The notes below the pieces were generated by a model that worked only from the letters and a program-made list of their open reading frames with translations, did not search any database and was not told where the DNA came from. A stretch of DNA of 64,000 nucleotides, from NCBI RefSeq assembly GCF_026151205.1, contig NC_087074.1:8845726-8909725 (forward strand). The letters are read 5' to 3'. The stretch comes from Bolinopsis microptera (Eukaryota > Ctenophora > Tentaculata > Lobata > Bolinopsidae). Positions 19,842-31,134 of the stretch are shown here, piece after piece; positions within the stretch are counted from its first letter, which is position 1, and each line of letters starts with the position of its first letter. The position numbers and the translations under genes were made by a program.

Positions 19842-21638
19842 CTATGGTATCAAATCTGGGAGGAAGACTGTTTTAAAACGAAGTTTTTGATTAGGACTGT
19901 TTCTAGTGCATTTTTTAAAAGCTAATGTTGCGTCCTCAGGTTTGAACGTAAGACAAGTATCTTGAGCCTTGTTGGACAATTGTTCAGTAAGGATAGAATA
20001 ATGGAACTTCTGATGTCCCTCTAGATGGTGACATAAGGATAATCTGGTAGGAGTCCCGCCGATGTCAAAACACCTCTGCTTACCCCACCTGAGCTCAAAC
20101 CTCTTAGTAAGTCTGAGCTGGTTAACAAACGGCTGAGAACTGTCGCAGGGATGAAGTTTAAAAACATCATCACCCTCAACCTTGATGCATTGCTCACCAA
20201 ACATCAACCCTACAGCAATGTGGGTTTTAGAGGAGAAGCTCTCTATAACAGGATCCATCAAATGTTCCCTGATCCACTCCCAATCTCTATCACATTTCAA
20301 GTCTTGTAACAGTTTCTTATTCTCTGCAACAGCCCGCTCATCAGCATATGGATATCCAGGTCTCCCCTTCAAAAACTCCTCAAACTGATGATCATCTAGA
20401 TAAGATTTAGCAACGGTTACAACATTACTAGTCTTGGATGCGTGGACACGATCTCCGTGGATCTCTGGATTCCTAGAAGCAGCAAAGTGAAGACATCTAG
20501 AGCAGGGAACTCCCCAGATCTCCCCGCCACACATCAGATTCTTAAGAGACAGCTCTATATTCTCACCTCCCCACCCCACCAGTCCTTTTCCGAAATAATC
20601 TATTTCCTCTAGTCGCCGCTTAGTCATTAGAAATGCTCCACCCAAAATACCAGGTATCTGCCAAGGCACTGTTCCAGTGAAATATTTGATGACCCATACC
20701 CAGTTGAGATATGCGTCATATCCAAGACCATGACCATCGTAATCATCGTGAACCATCCTGAAGGTCTCGAAGAAATCAAACACTGGAGCAGCTATAGCAC
20801 GGTAATTTCTATCAGAGATTTGCAGTAGTGGCTCCAGAAATCCTTTCTTCATCTCAACATGACTATCCAGAACAAGTAAAGTGTCACCTCTAGCCTTCTT
20901 AGCTGCAAAAACCCTCGAATAAATCAGTCCCTTGTTAGTCTCAAACCTGAAATACCTGACAGAGACAGTAAATTGAGAAACAAGGGGCTCCACCCTCTCC
21001 AGGTCCGGATAAGAAGTGAAATTGCTGGCATCATCCACCAATATCAGCTCACATAAGTTATGCGGAGGAATAGCAGCTAGGATGGTGTAGATAGAGCGGA
21101 GCAGAAGAGAGAGGACCTCGTTATGATAATTCAGGACAACGGAGACAGTGGTGTTACTGGTGGGGTAAGTGATGTTCTCGCACCCAGGGGGTCTGTAGTC
21201 TGGAATATTCCGGAGCAGAGGTAGAGAGTCTACATAACTTTCATTGTACCCCTCTCTTGTATCAAAATAGGGCTTATCAAGTTTCTTGAACATAGCACTG
21301 TACTGGATGTTTGATTCCAGTTCTAAGCGTTGTATATATGAGGCATCCGTTTCAAAATATAGTTTTGATTTCGGGTCGGGCTTGGAAACTAAAACATCGC
21401 TACCGTGAACCAAAAAATTCTTAGTTTGATTAGTGATAGTTTCGTTTCTTTTTTTAGACCAAACCCCTGACGTCCAGTACATAAAACCCTCCTCAAAAGC
21501 TGAGATGCTGTAGAAAATACCCGCACAAAACAACAGAGATATACCAGTGCAGCAGAGGACAGTTCGAGTAAAACATCTTCTTCTTTGTAGTCGCATTCCT
21601 CTAAAAGGTAAAACATTGAAATGAAAGGTCAAATTCAA
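19842..21638 (-). CDS. Polypeptide N-acetylgalactosaminyltransferase
   Basis: An intact 598-residue frame without introns encodes a Golgi type II membrane glycosyltransferase (GT27) that starts mucin-type O-glycosylation by adding GalNAc to Ser/Thr. The start at 21638 gives a basic N-terminus, then a signal anchor (VLCCTGISLLFCAGIFYSIS, about residues 28-47), a stem, and the GT-A domain (TVSVVLNYHNE, ELILVDDASN). The metal-binding DxH is present as LVLDSHVE. The Gal/GalNAc-T motif is GLVGWGGENIELSLK followed by CGGEIWGVPCSRCLHF. The last 110 or so residues are a ricin-type beta-trefoil lectin with paired Cys (QRCFDIGG, DTCLTF). Length is typical for the family. Unusual points are DSHVE for the common DSHCE and the lack of introns, which would suit an old retrocopy or intron loss. 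A second in-frame Met at residue 15 is an alternative start. Confidence 0.93.
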   Translation of the reverse strand: MNLTFHFNVLPFRGMRLQRRRCFTRTVLCCTGISLLFCAGIFYSISAFEEGFMYWTSGVWSKKRNETITNQTKNFLVHGSDVLVSKPDPKSKLYFETDASYIQRLELESNIQYSAMFKKLDKPYFDTREGYNESYVDSLPLLRNIPDYRPPGCENITYPTSNTTVSVVLNYHNEVLSLLLRSIYTILAAIPPHNLCELILVDDASNFTSYPDLERVEPLVSQFTVSVRYFRFETNKGLIYSRVFAAKKARGDTLLVLDSHVEMKKGFLEPLLQISDRNYRAIAAPVFDFFETFRMVHDDYDGHGLGYDAYLNWVWVIKYFTGTVPWQIPGILGGAFLMTKRRLEEIDYFGKGLVGWGGENIELSLKNLMCGGEIWGVPCSRCLHFAASRNPEIHGDRVHASKTSNVVTVAKSYLDDHQFEEFLKGRPGYPYADERAVAENKKLLQDLKCDRDWEWIREHLMDPVIESFSSKTHIAVGLMFGEQCIKVEGDDVFKLHPCDSSQPFVNQLRLTKRFELRWGKQRCFDIGGTPTRLSLCHHLEGHQKFHYSILTEQLSNKAQDTCLTFKPEDATLAFKKCTRNSPNQKLRFKTVFLPDLIP

Positions 21639-22229
21639 CGATTAAAGTACCATCAAAATATGGTTTTGAGCTGTAAACGTTTTATCGTCATCGTTATTAA
21701 TTGCAATGATGGGGCACTGCTTGAACTGGTGAACGAATGATTAACACTAACAGGAAAAAGAGAGTATAAAAAGTGAGTAGATGCAGACGTTTGATGATGT
21801 TTGAAGGCTCGTGTTACTGTTACGCCGCCCCACATAGACTAGTGTCTAGCTTGATTAGTGGGCTCGGTATAAGTATGAAGTAGAACAGACTATTCTACAA
21901 GTACATGTAGCTGTTTCATTTAGAACGTACAGGATATACAGGATGACAGGTGTTACCGTGATTATTGCCGTCCCTACGCTTCTACGGCTTAGGTAAGTTG
22001 AACAATGTCAATGGACACATTGAGTGTTACGACGATAAATTGCATGGGCTAATATATAAAGTGTTATATACTTACATAAATCTCAAACTAGATTTCGTGT
22101 ACTATTCCCAAAAAATGAAAGTTTGATATATATATTAACTGAGAAGGCCCTCCAAGCAGTGTAATAATCTCAAATATCATGAGTTTAAATTTGCAAATTA
22201 TCTTTCGTTTCGATTTTTACAGCTCTCCA
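21639..22229. promoter_or_regulatory. Upstream region of the GalNAc-transferase
   Basis: It should hold the promoter of the GalNAc-transferase (-). On the plus strand a short hydrophobic frame starts at 21941 (MTGVTVIIAVPTLLRL) and ends at a donor-like GTAAGT (about 21990). It does not join in frame to the exon-like block at 22229, so I do not call a gene. Confidence 0.3.
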
Positions 22230-22434
22230 TAGGGCCTGTCATGATATCATGGATCGCTTAGGTTCCACCAGCTCAGGATCTGGTAGTCCTCATAATTTTG
22301 CGGCCTCTATGTATCTCGCACAACTCCGTAAGACCCTTAAGTGAGTTTGGCATGTGAAAATTTGCAGCCTTCCAGACATTGATTGGGTTAACGAGGTGTC
22401 GTACGTCACCTCAAGATCGGGTGACAGGGGGCTG
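22230..22434 (+). repeat. Inverted duplication, left arm, with exon-like frame
   Basis: About 200 bp matches, in inverted orientation, 25238-25433. The plus strand reads ACHDIMDRLGS, then GSPHNFAASMYLAQLRKTLK, and ends at a donor GTGAGT. The other arm reads ACHDIMDRLGSGSPHN and LARLRKTL on the minus strand. The left arm has a 12-bp insertion. Conservation of the frame suggests a former exon of an unrecognised gene. The L1-like LINE sits between the arms. Confidence 0.65.
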
Positions 22435-22455
22435 ATTATTTAGGCCAAATTCGCG

Positions 22456-24766
22456 TATACATTATTAAACTGATTAAAGTGGCTTTTCAAGCATGCTTTA
22501 GCTACGCCAATATTAATGGGTTTTTAAGCTCGCCTATTTATATTCTAAGAGGTCTTCACCAGGGTAGTCCACTGTCTCCTATTCTCTTTCTTATTGTGGC
22601 CCAAACTTTCTCGAATAAAATTCAGATTAATCCTAATATCAAGGGTCTTAACATATCAGGTGTGGAAATCTTACAGAGTCTCTTTGCAGACGACACCGAT
22701 CTGTTTCTAAAATCTTCAATTGAAAGTGTAGAGGCGGTTATGACAGAACTCAGAACTTTTGCTCAGTGCTCGGGGTGTAAAGCTAACATCGACAAAACTA
22801 GATGTATTCCTTTAGGTCGAGCTCGTCTTAATACAACTCTACTAGAATCCCTTCAAAGTTTATACGGCTATGATTTTATAACAAACAACTTCACCGCTTT
22901 GGGTATAGTTTATATGAACGATGGCTCACTGATGGATATTGTCAACAGTAATTATAATGATAAATTGATTAAGGTTCAGTCTTGGATAAACCGATGGAGC
23001 AAGAGGGATTTGACGCTTATGGGTAAATGCACAGTCATTAAAACCCTTCTCTTTTCCCAATTAACATACCTTGTTTCTCCTCTCCCTCGACCGGATGCTT
23101 CCTTTATCAGAATCTTTGACACGGCTATTTTCCATTTTCTTTGGGGTTGCAAACGCGATAAAGTAAAACGTGAGATTATTACCCGAAATAAGGAACATGG
23201 AGGCCTGGGACTTTTTTATTTATCTGATTTTATTATAGGTCTTAAAACCAGCCTCATATCCAAGCTACTAAATAATTCCTTTCACCACACTTGGAAAGAT
23301 ATTATGATTATGCAGCTGAAATTTCCTGACCATATCACCATCTCCGTAGAAAACGGTCTCGCTAAAACCAACTGCCATTTTACTCAAGACGTCCTTAATT
23401 GTTACACTGAGTGGAAGATAAGTTCGGTAAATGCAGCCTTGGGCTCTATTGATCACTGCGTGTGGTACAACCAAGCAATAACCGACATCGGGGCCAAACT
23501 TTGGAACAATCATCTGATTGATAAGGGAATATTTTACATCTCAGATTTTCTTTCTATAGACCAAAGTACAATCCTTAACTACGATATGTTCATTAACAAG
23601 TGGGAGTTGTCTCCAAATACTATTTCCAAAACTGAGTACTGTAACATTATCATGGGGATACGGAGATATAACTGCCCCACTATTAACTCAAGGAATATTG
23701 AGTTTGTTGACTCAAATATAAAACTTAAATTTTTACATTCTGTAACTGGACAGGTGAAGGGAAGTAAAATTCGGGATAAAATGTACGACTCTATCTGCCC
23801 AAACGAGCTGTCCCCATTACGTCAATGGGTTATTGACCTAAATAATCAACCAATAGATTGGGCGGTCGTTCTTAGCAACCTATTTTTCTTAGTATCTAAA
23901 AGTTTTAAGTTGATTCAATTTCAGTACAAGCTTTTAATGAGGATCACGACGTGTAGATACATGAGACACAAAATGAAAATTGTTACAGATACTCCCATGT
24001 GTAGCCTGTGTAACACATACTTAGAAACAATCCCTCATATCTATCTCCATTGTATCCACACAAATAGCTTCATCACAATACTTGAAGACTTTATAAAAAG
24101 GAAAATCGATAGAAATTACAAAGACCCCAATAAAATTAATTTTATAGTTTGTAATCACACTTCACAAATTATAAATTATTTTAATATTGTTGCCAAATGG
24201 TACATTAGCAAAAGATTTCAGGCAGGGGACATGCCAATCTGGCAGGGATATATCAAACTTCTTAAACTTTCACTTACTGGTGACAAAATAGGCCACAAAA
24301 GTTCTATTGTGTCGATCTTGGCCGATTAGGGCAAATTGTCCACCCCATTTATATTGCTGTCTTTGTTATTTATTATCAATGGTTATTGTTACTATCCTAC
24401 AGTACTACTAACTGTTTTTTTGTAGTACATGCCCTGCTTCCTTCCATTCCTAAACTACCTTACAAGCTCTTCCTCTTTTACACCCTTTTCAATCACTTCA
24501 TTTCACTCATTCACTTCATATCTTATTACCACAGTATCTGCCAAAACCAACATGGCCTATGTGGAAGGGGGCCTTGACGTTGTTGACAACTTGGCCCTGC
24601 ATCCCAAGCTGACGGTCGGCCTCCACTCTCTAAAAACATACCTTCAGTGAAGGCAGATGGTCAGCAAATAGCGATGCTAGGGCTTGGTGTGAACAAATCT
24701 TGACCTACTTTCACACCTTAGGGACGACCCCGGGGAGGGCCCCATTGGTTTTAGTAGGTTGCATTT

Positions 24767-24818
<52 letters not shown>
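22456..24818 (+). mobile_element. 5'-truncated L1-like LINE with poly(A) tail
   Basis: The insertion ends in a 48-base poly(A) tract (24771-24818). It is flanked by TTCGCG (22450-22455 and 24819-24824), which with the ambiguous A's may be a longer target duplication. It contains the C-terminal part of ORF2 and a 450-bp 3' UTR. The endonuclease and the N-terminal RT motifs are lost. Confidence 0.8.
22479..24329 (+). CDS. LINE reverse transcriptase, C-terminal part
   Basis: The frame is 616 residues and open throughout. It starts inside the RT palm: the LRGLHQGSPLSPILFLI block is followed by the catalytic SLFADDTDLFLKSS (FADD box, including two active-site Asp), then the CKANIDKTR thumb-entry block. 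The C-terminus has the zf-RVT finger, TPMCSLCNTYLETIPHIYLH. This arrangement without RNase H is typical of L1/Tx1-type elements. The frame continues upstream of the first Met, so 22479 is not a true start. The lack of stops suggests a recent insertion. Confidence 0.88.
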   Translation: MAFQACFSYANINGFLSSPIYILRGLHQGSPLSPILFLIVAQTFSNKIQINPNIKGLNISGVEILQSLFADDTDLFLKSSIESVEAVMTELRTFAQCSGCKANIDKTRCIPLGRARLNTTLLESLQSLYGYDFITNNFTALGIVYMNDGSLMDIVNSNYNDKLIKVQSWINRWSKRDLTLMGKCTVIKTLLFSQLTYLVSPLPRPDASFIRIFDTAIFHFLWGCKRDKVKREIITRNKEHGGLGLFYLSDFIIGLKTSLISKLLNNSFHHTWKDIMIMQLKFPDHITISVENGLAKTNCHFTQDVLNCYTEWKISSVNAALGSIDHCVWYNQAITDIGAKLWNNHLIDKGIFYISDFLSIDQSTILNYDMFINKWELSPNTISKTEYCNIIMGIRRYNCPTINSRNIEFVDSNIKLKFLHSVTGQVKGSKIRDKMYDSICPNELSPLRQWVIDLNNQPIDWAVVLSNLFFLVSKSFKLIQFQYKLLMRITTCRYMRHKMKIVTDTPMCSLCNTYLETIPHIYLHCIHTNSFITILEDFIKRKIDRNYKDPNKINFIVCNHTSQIINYFNIVAKWYISKRFQAGDMPIWQGYIKLLKLSLTGDKIGHKSSIVSILAD

Positions 24819-24820
<2 letters not shown>

Positions 24821-24824
24821 CGCG

Positions 24825-25237
24825 GCGCCGCGACAAGTCAAACTAGGCAAAATCGCGGTGAATTTGCGGCGAAAGATGATGTATTTGCAGAGCTAATTTA
24901 GATGTCATAAATTCGTTGACTAGCTTGTTAGTATAGATAGATTAGGGAGCGACAGGCTCGTTAGGCAAAACAATAGCATCTAACTTAATCAAAATAAGTT
25001 TATTACAATGTCGATATTTTGGTAAATTTCTAGCTTTCTGTCAGAAAATAAATTTACGGTTTCTATAACAGGGGGTAATTACTATTAGATATAAACTACA
25101 GTACAGCTGTACTTACACCCACATTCACAAGCATGCAAGCTCACCTGGTCCAATTAGCTCTGGTGACGTCACAGTCACTTGACCTCAGGCTCACAATCAC
25201 GTGACCTCAGATCCAATCAATTGGGTTCTGGCCTGGT
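24825..25237. other. Intergenic, no gene seen
   Basis: A GC-rich palindrome GGCGCCGCG lies at 24824-24833. Nothing coding was recognised. Confidence 0.35.
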
Positions 25238-25440
25238 CAGCCCCCTGTCACCCGATCTTGAGTTGACGTACGACACCTCGTTAACCCAATCAAAGTATGG
25301 AAGGCTGCAAACTTTCACATGCCAAACTCACAAGGGTCTTACGGAGTCGTGCGAGATAACGATACATAGAGGCCGCAGAATTATGAGGACTACCAGAACC
25401 TAAGCGATCCATGATATCATGACAGGCCTTAAGCTCTCCA
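25238..25440 (-). repeat. Inverted duplication, right arm
   Basis: Reverse complement of 22230-22434 with scattered substitutions. The minus strand reads KACHDIMDRLGSGSPHN then AASMYRYLARLRKTL. The match stops abruptly at GACAGGGGGCTGA on both sides, so the duplicated block has sharp ends. Confidence 0.65.
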
Positions 25441-25589
25441 ATCGGGAACCGGACACGAGGGCGGAGAACACATGGACGGTAGACACAATAGCGGTGGGCA
25501 CGAGGGCGTATGACACAAGGGCGGTGACTTGACATGGACAAACGGGTTTTTTGATGTTCTCAACAGTCTGGCTGAGGTAAAGCTTAGCT

Positions 25590-25895
25590 CGAAGAATTGG
25601 ATCTACTCACGTGTAAATTTGAAACAAAACATAGTGACGTGACAAATAATCACCCAGATTTAAACGAGCCAAAAATTGAGAGATTTTCCTTAAATATCTC
25701 AGCCAACTCAGCAGCAGATTTTGGCCGGGGGTTTGGTAACGACAACGTGCCTAGACCAATCAAACACGGCCTAGATGTTCATGTGACAAACTTGGCCTTC
25801 AAAATATCGCAGTCGCTGACGCTTATACGGTTACCCGGGTTTAGATCAGGGGTAGTACGTACCAAAACGGGTATTTACTTTGGGTAGACGAATTT
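25590..25895 (+). repeat. Dispersed repeat, copy A
   Basis: Related in the same orientation to 42424-42690. Shared blocks include TACTCACGTGTAAATTTGAA (TACTCATGTGTAAATTTGAA in copy B), TAGATGTTCA.GTGACA, and TTTAGATCAGGG followed by a GGGTATTT box. There is no coding capacity. The element class is unknown. Confidence 0.6.
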
Positions 25896-26199
25896 CACTG
25901 AGGGGTGTTACTGTTCACTCAATTTCAAACCATCAATCCTCTCAGTTTAAACCACCATCATTTAGGACGGTTTTTGTTCCGCCTTCGTGTCCATACTAAA
26001 ATGAATCATGTGATTCGCCCTCGTTTTAGGAAAGTAACGCCCTTGTGTCCCTCGTGTCCTCCGCTCTTGCGTCGCGTCTACCGCCCTTGTTTCCTATGCC
26101 CTAGTGTCTTATACCTCTCCAATCGGACTCTTTTTATAATTAGGATGAGATACCAACAAATGAGCAAGGCATCATATCTGGAATCATGATGAATCTGCT

Positions 26200-27280
26200 A
26201 CGATAGAGACAGAGCAAAGTCCAGTCAAGGTTTGGTTTACACCTGATCATAAACTCGGACTTTTACCGATTGTTGAAATTCGACATCTAGCGTCATTAAG
26301 TCCTGCATTCGCAATTTACCGGTCATTTTATTTTTGTAAGAAAGGTCAGCTGCTACCCTTGATTATTGTTCACTCAAACATACTCGTTATTGGGTGTAGA
26401 GCACATTTTTAAGAGTTCGGGGCACAGGTGTTATAGGCGTGTACATCAGAGCAGGAGGGGAAGGTATTCAACAACTAATAAAAAGATAAAACAGTGCACA
26501 CACGCTAGAAAATGAGTGCTGTAGCGTATGGCGGCTGGTAGTGGTACCTGATTTTACTTCTACTTCAGGTCTGATACTGGTAGTTGGTATTGAACTTTAT
26601 TTACACCGCAGTATAGAAGCTTAAACTTCCGTTGTCCTAGACATACTCATAGGCCGTATATACACAAAACACAGGCTGTACTACTACTACTACAAGAAAC
26701 TATTTAGCTCTCCAACTATGATTGTTCTACTTTATGTATTAGCTCGGACTGCCATCTATAATTTTTATCATATGATCATGATTATGCCCACACCGGCACT
26801 GCGCTATTTTCTCTTAGTCAACTCTTAGTCAACATTGGATTCCGATCTGTTATCGAAATTGTCAACATCACATTAACATGACCTCAAAAGCTGAATTTCC
26901 AGTCTGTTGTATTTTCTTCTTCCAATTCTTTACATATATTTCGTTTGTGTCAATTACTCGATAGGTATAGCTCTTACAAAATATGAACGGATTAAACAGT
27001 CTTACACTCTCCAAAGTTTTTACCGACAACCCAACTAAAAGCTGAGTACCCCAGGCCCAATTTTTTACAGAGGCATAATTTATGTGCGACACTTTTTCCG
27101 AACATCCTGCACAATTTTTCGCAATTTAAGATTTTAAAAACCAATGACCCACCATATCAATATGTTTGGGGGATTTTGAGACTAGTTTGGAAATCTTATT
27201 ACTGCGTGACCTTATTTACCGTTATTGCATCTACCTATTGATTATTCGACTGCTTTTTTACGGTATAGGTTATAGTTGTG
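26200..27280. other. AT-rich intergenic sequence
   Basis: No coding exon, RNA or repeat structure was recognised in this kilobase. Confidence 0.4.
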
Positions 27281-27284
27281 TTGA

Positions 27285-28094
27285 CTACCTTATCGGACCT
27301 TATTTGGACGGATGCATTACTTGAACGCTGGAGGCCCTAGCGTTCATCTTAATGTCCGTTCAAATAAAGTCCGTTCAATCAATGTCCGTCCAAGTTAAAG
27401 TCCGTTCAATTTTTTTCAAACATTTTTTCATTTCGAACTTTTTGTCCAGAATATGACAACTTTTCAAGTTCAGTCAATTTCAATAGCTATCATTAGACTA
27501 AACTATATTGTTGAATTAATAAAAACAAGGTATTATAAAATTTTAACAATCTGAATTGTAAATATCACATTATCTTGAAGTTGATCTTCGGCTTCTTCTA
27601 CCTCCACATTTTCTCTTACAACTGGTTGTCTGTCCAACTCGTAGTCGTACCACGCGGGCAATGAACGATCCCAATTGATCTACTAGAGAGATACTAGAAT
27701 GCCTAAAGTACAGCTTAAGCTTTATCTCTAGCCCCCCACTTGGTATAGGCGTCCTTCGGTGGCTTATGTCAGCTTCGATACCTTCTACCATACCACCCAT
27801 CTCGATAAAGTAGAAGACAAACCGGAATATCTCCCTAGGTATGTGACCGAAAGTATCTAATCTAGTCCTGTAGGTACCTTCGTACCTTCGTACCTTATCT
27901 GCACAGCGCAGATAAGCTTACTGTATGAAAAATGGATTTAAAAATCATTTGCTAAAATTTTTAAAAATTCAAAAAAAGATGAAAAAAATTCGGATTTTTG
28001 ATGGTTTTGATTGCCTTCTAGCGTTCATATTAATGTCCGTTCATAATTATGTCCGTTCAAGTAGTGTCCGTCCAAATAAGGTCCGATAAGGTAG
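27285..28094. mobile_element. TIR element with GTCCGTTCAA repeats and a captured coding scrap
   Basis: The inverted termini CTACCTTATCGGACCTTATT extend for over 100 bp. They carry several GTCCGTTCAA motifs and are flanked by TTGA on both sides (27281-27284 and 28095-28098). The centre contains, on the minus strand, the peptide RRTPIPSGGLEIKLKLYF. A nearly identical peptide occurs in the unrelated TIR element at 59326-60623. No transposase is present, so the element is non-autonomous. Confidence 0.75.
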
Positions 28095-28550
28095 TTGAAG
28101 TAAGATGTCGGTGTTCAACTTCAAAGGAAAAGGTTGCTCCTTTAATACAATTCTTGATTGAGACCACACAATTTAAAAAGTTTGCGCTTAAATGTTGCAT
28201 CTGCTATGAAATGTTTGTCAGTCCAGCAACCCAGACACTAACGGCACCTTCTGGAACCCATCCACCATCGCCAGCTCCAAAGCTACCGTCAATAGGATTA
28301 GAACAGAAGACTTACTAATCGTACTCAATTAACTCTTAAGGCGTACTCAAAACGTGAAAAAACAAAAATAATTTGAGTTATACTTAACTGTAAGTGTAAA
28401 TGATAATATGGTTTATTAAGTATACTTATAGCTGTGGTCAGTTAACTACCGCCCTCATCAGATAAATATTTCACGTGTGGCAGCGCAATTGTTTCTTATT
28501 CTACTTTTACTTTTAGCTCTCCTTCAAAGTTTTATCGGTGTTTCGGAAAC

Positions 28551-29550
28551 CATAGATGATACGTACGAACTCTACGAACTCCTCAGTGACAACGAACTCT
28601 ACGAACTCATCAACCCAAAATTACGAACTCTTGAGGAGTTCGTTTTGTACAACTTACGTAAAATGAAATTAAACAGAAATTGTATTTACAATTCAGCCAA
28701 TTCAACACATAAAATACGATTGTAAAACAACTAAACATATTGGTACTCGAAACTTCTACCACGCGTCGCGTGTACACTGTACATTTCACAGTACAAGGAC
28801 TGGTCGATCGACTGGAACATTCTGGCGCCAATAGTTTGCGCGCGCACGTTCCCTGGACACGTTGCAGAAAACTTCAACTTGTACTTCTGGCGTTGCGTTT
28901 CGTTTTCTTCTGCTGTAAACAGCTGTGATCACACCGAATGTACATTGTACATTCAGTGTTCATGTATTGTGTATGATGTATACATTTTATTTTGCCATGT
29001 ACAGCAGACTGAACTATTTGAAATTGAAGTGCACTGTGTATAGACTTATAGGTATAGTTGATGATTCAAATGTCATTGTAGGTACAACTTTCAGCAGTAA
29101 AGTAGACAGTGAGACATTTGAGTATATATTCAATAAAAAGAGGAATAGATTGTCGACTGATAGAGTTGAAAAGCTGGTTTACGTTCATGGAAATCTACGT
29201 TATTGTAAGTCCAAACAGGAAGTTCGCTGTTCCCATAAACATGCTTCAACAAGTCTGTTGAAGTATATTTCCGATGTTATGTCTGCTGAAAGTTAGTAAA
29301 ATTTAACATTCTGTATTGCTCGTTATTTATTTATTTATACAAAAATATTATAGTTTTATTCTTTATTTTTACCCCAATAAATATCTGAGATCATGCGAGA
29401 AATCCTGAGCTGATTACTTTAAAAAAAAACATTTTCCATGTTTTTTTTTTGAAAAATTGACTAACGAACTCCAACGAACTCTAACGAACTCCAAATTTTG
29501 AACGAACTCCACGAACTCTACGCCAAAAATCAACGAACTCCGCATCTATG
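28551..29550 (+). mobile_element. Non-autonomous hAT element, copy 2
   Basis: Ends CATAGATG/CATCTATG are flanked by the perfect 8-bp duplication TCGGAAAC (28543-28550 and 29551-29558). It is a near-perfect copy of 17011-18011 in opposite orientation, including the 123-residue hAT C-terminal frame at 28925-29296. The plus-strand flank 28477-28550 reads a hydrophobic run (LFLILLLLLALLQSFIGVSE), but no ATG or gene context supports an exon. Confidence 0.93.
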
Positions 29551-29559
29551 TCGGAAACA

Positions 29560-31134
29560 GTCGCGACTTTCCCTCATCGCATCATGACCAATGTACGTAC
29601 AATACAACAAGTGCTAAATTATATGATAGGGCTACTATTACATAGTTTTTATAAACATACAACCACTATAATTATGCACCAACTAATTATATCCATTCCA
29701 TTGGTCTTGGTGTGATGAGGGAAGTTTACAAAAGTTTGAGCTTGAAGAATAAACAATTGCATTGGGTATATTTTCAAATTAAGCCCTCAGTGCAAATTGA
29801 TCAAAATCGGAAAGAAAGAATTCTGTGCCAACTCTTCGCGCTTATTAAATTTTACAGTTTTGGCTGAATTTTTGACCAGTGACCAATCAGTGAGGAGTGA
29901 GGTTGGGGTGAGTGACTCAAGTCACCATCGAGATACTGGAACCAGTATATCCGTAGAAAACTTTGATGCAATACAAATTTTGAATATGTCCTATAACCGG
30001 TAGGACATTTTCAAATTTCAGCTTTCCGCGACCCAAATTTCGCTGTTTGAGCTCAATCGTGCATTCTTTCATCCACAATTATGAATTAACTAGTCTATAA
30101 TATAGACTATATAACGTCACATCTGGCTTCTCCTGGCTTCTGGTCAACATGGCAAATATGTAATGTTTTGCCACGAGTTTAGAATTAAAAATTGCAAGCC
30201 AGACGTCTGGGAAATTATCTTCAAACTTAATCATAAACAATAAACATCATTGCACAGCTGTTACGATCGCCTGGACAATAGCTTATGAATGTTTTGGTGT
30301 GCATAATCTCTCGTAGCCACCATATTTCGGTATTTGTATTGTTCAAGATATTGGCACACGTTGACTTTTCTTTTAATAGCGTTCCCAAAGTCTGGATGGC
30401 GGCGAGTATTGTTCGTTGAACAATAAAAATGCAATGCACATTATAGTCTCATTATAATCTCATTATAGTCTCATTATAGTCTCATGCATTATATTTATAG
30501 TTTCAGACAAGGTTGACAAGGGTTTACAAATTTAAAGATTCTAAATTTTTAAACCTAGTAATTAGTATAAGTCTGGCAGCTTCAAGGATATCGAAAGTTG
30601 CCCATGCCCAGTGTGCGACTTTGATACTCTTATTCCTGTATAAGTTTGCTTATAACTCTCCTTCAACGAACCATGCAGGGCTCAACTTAATAACATCATA
30701 ATAATTATCATTAAAATCACATTTTCGTTGGCTTAAACTCATTTGCATTCTGCAGCTGCAGGTTCGTTGCAGGTTCGTTGTTAATTTTAGGCTCCAATTC
30801 TCACTTTTCATGTTTTCAGGGTTCGGAGTCAATCGGCTATAGTTTAAATTTTGTTGCTATCTTTTTGTTGTTTTAATCAAAACAACATCTTTTTATTGAA
30901 GAACACGTACGGCGTATGTGAGTATTTTTATGTCTTCATGCCTCAGTTTTGGATTTGTCATTTAATCAACTCAGTATGTACAGGGTGGGCCAAAAGTCAA
31001 TACCCATACGTTGGCCTTAATAGCTCAGACACTGAGTGCCCTATTTATAAGTTATAACAACTTGAAATCTATGATGACATTAATTGATTATATTATATTA
31101 AATAACATTATTTTGCCAAGAAGAAAGAGATCCA
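29560..31134. other. Intergenic region upstream of a GPCR
   Basis: No gene is recognised. A short CATTATAGTCT array lies at 30440-30485. At 30979 the string TACAGGGTGGGCCAAAAGTC resembles one end of a mariner-type element, but the partner end was not found. The promoter of the GPCR starting at 31135 must be here. Confidence 0.4.

Noticed and set aside
28477-28550. Hydrophobic signal-peptide-like run before hAT copy 2
   Set aside because: It starts at GTG, has no upstream exon or splice site, and no gene continues on the other side of the element after removing it.
30979-31000. Mariner-like tip TACAGGGTGGGCCAAAAGTC before the GPCR
   Set aside because: No matching inverted end was found within a reasonable distance, so no element is called.
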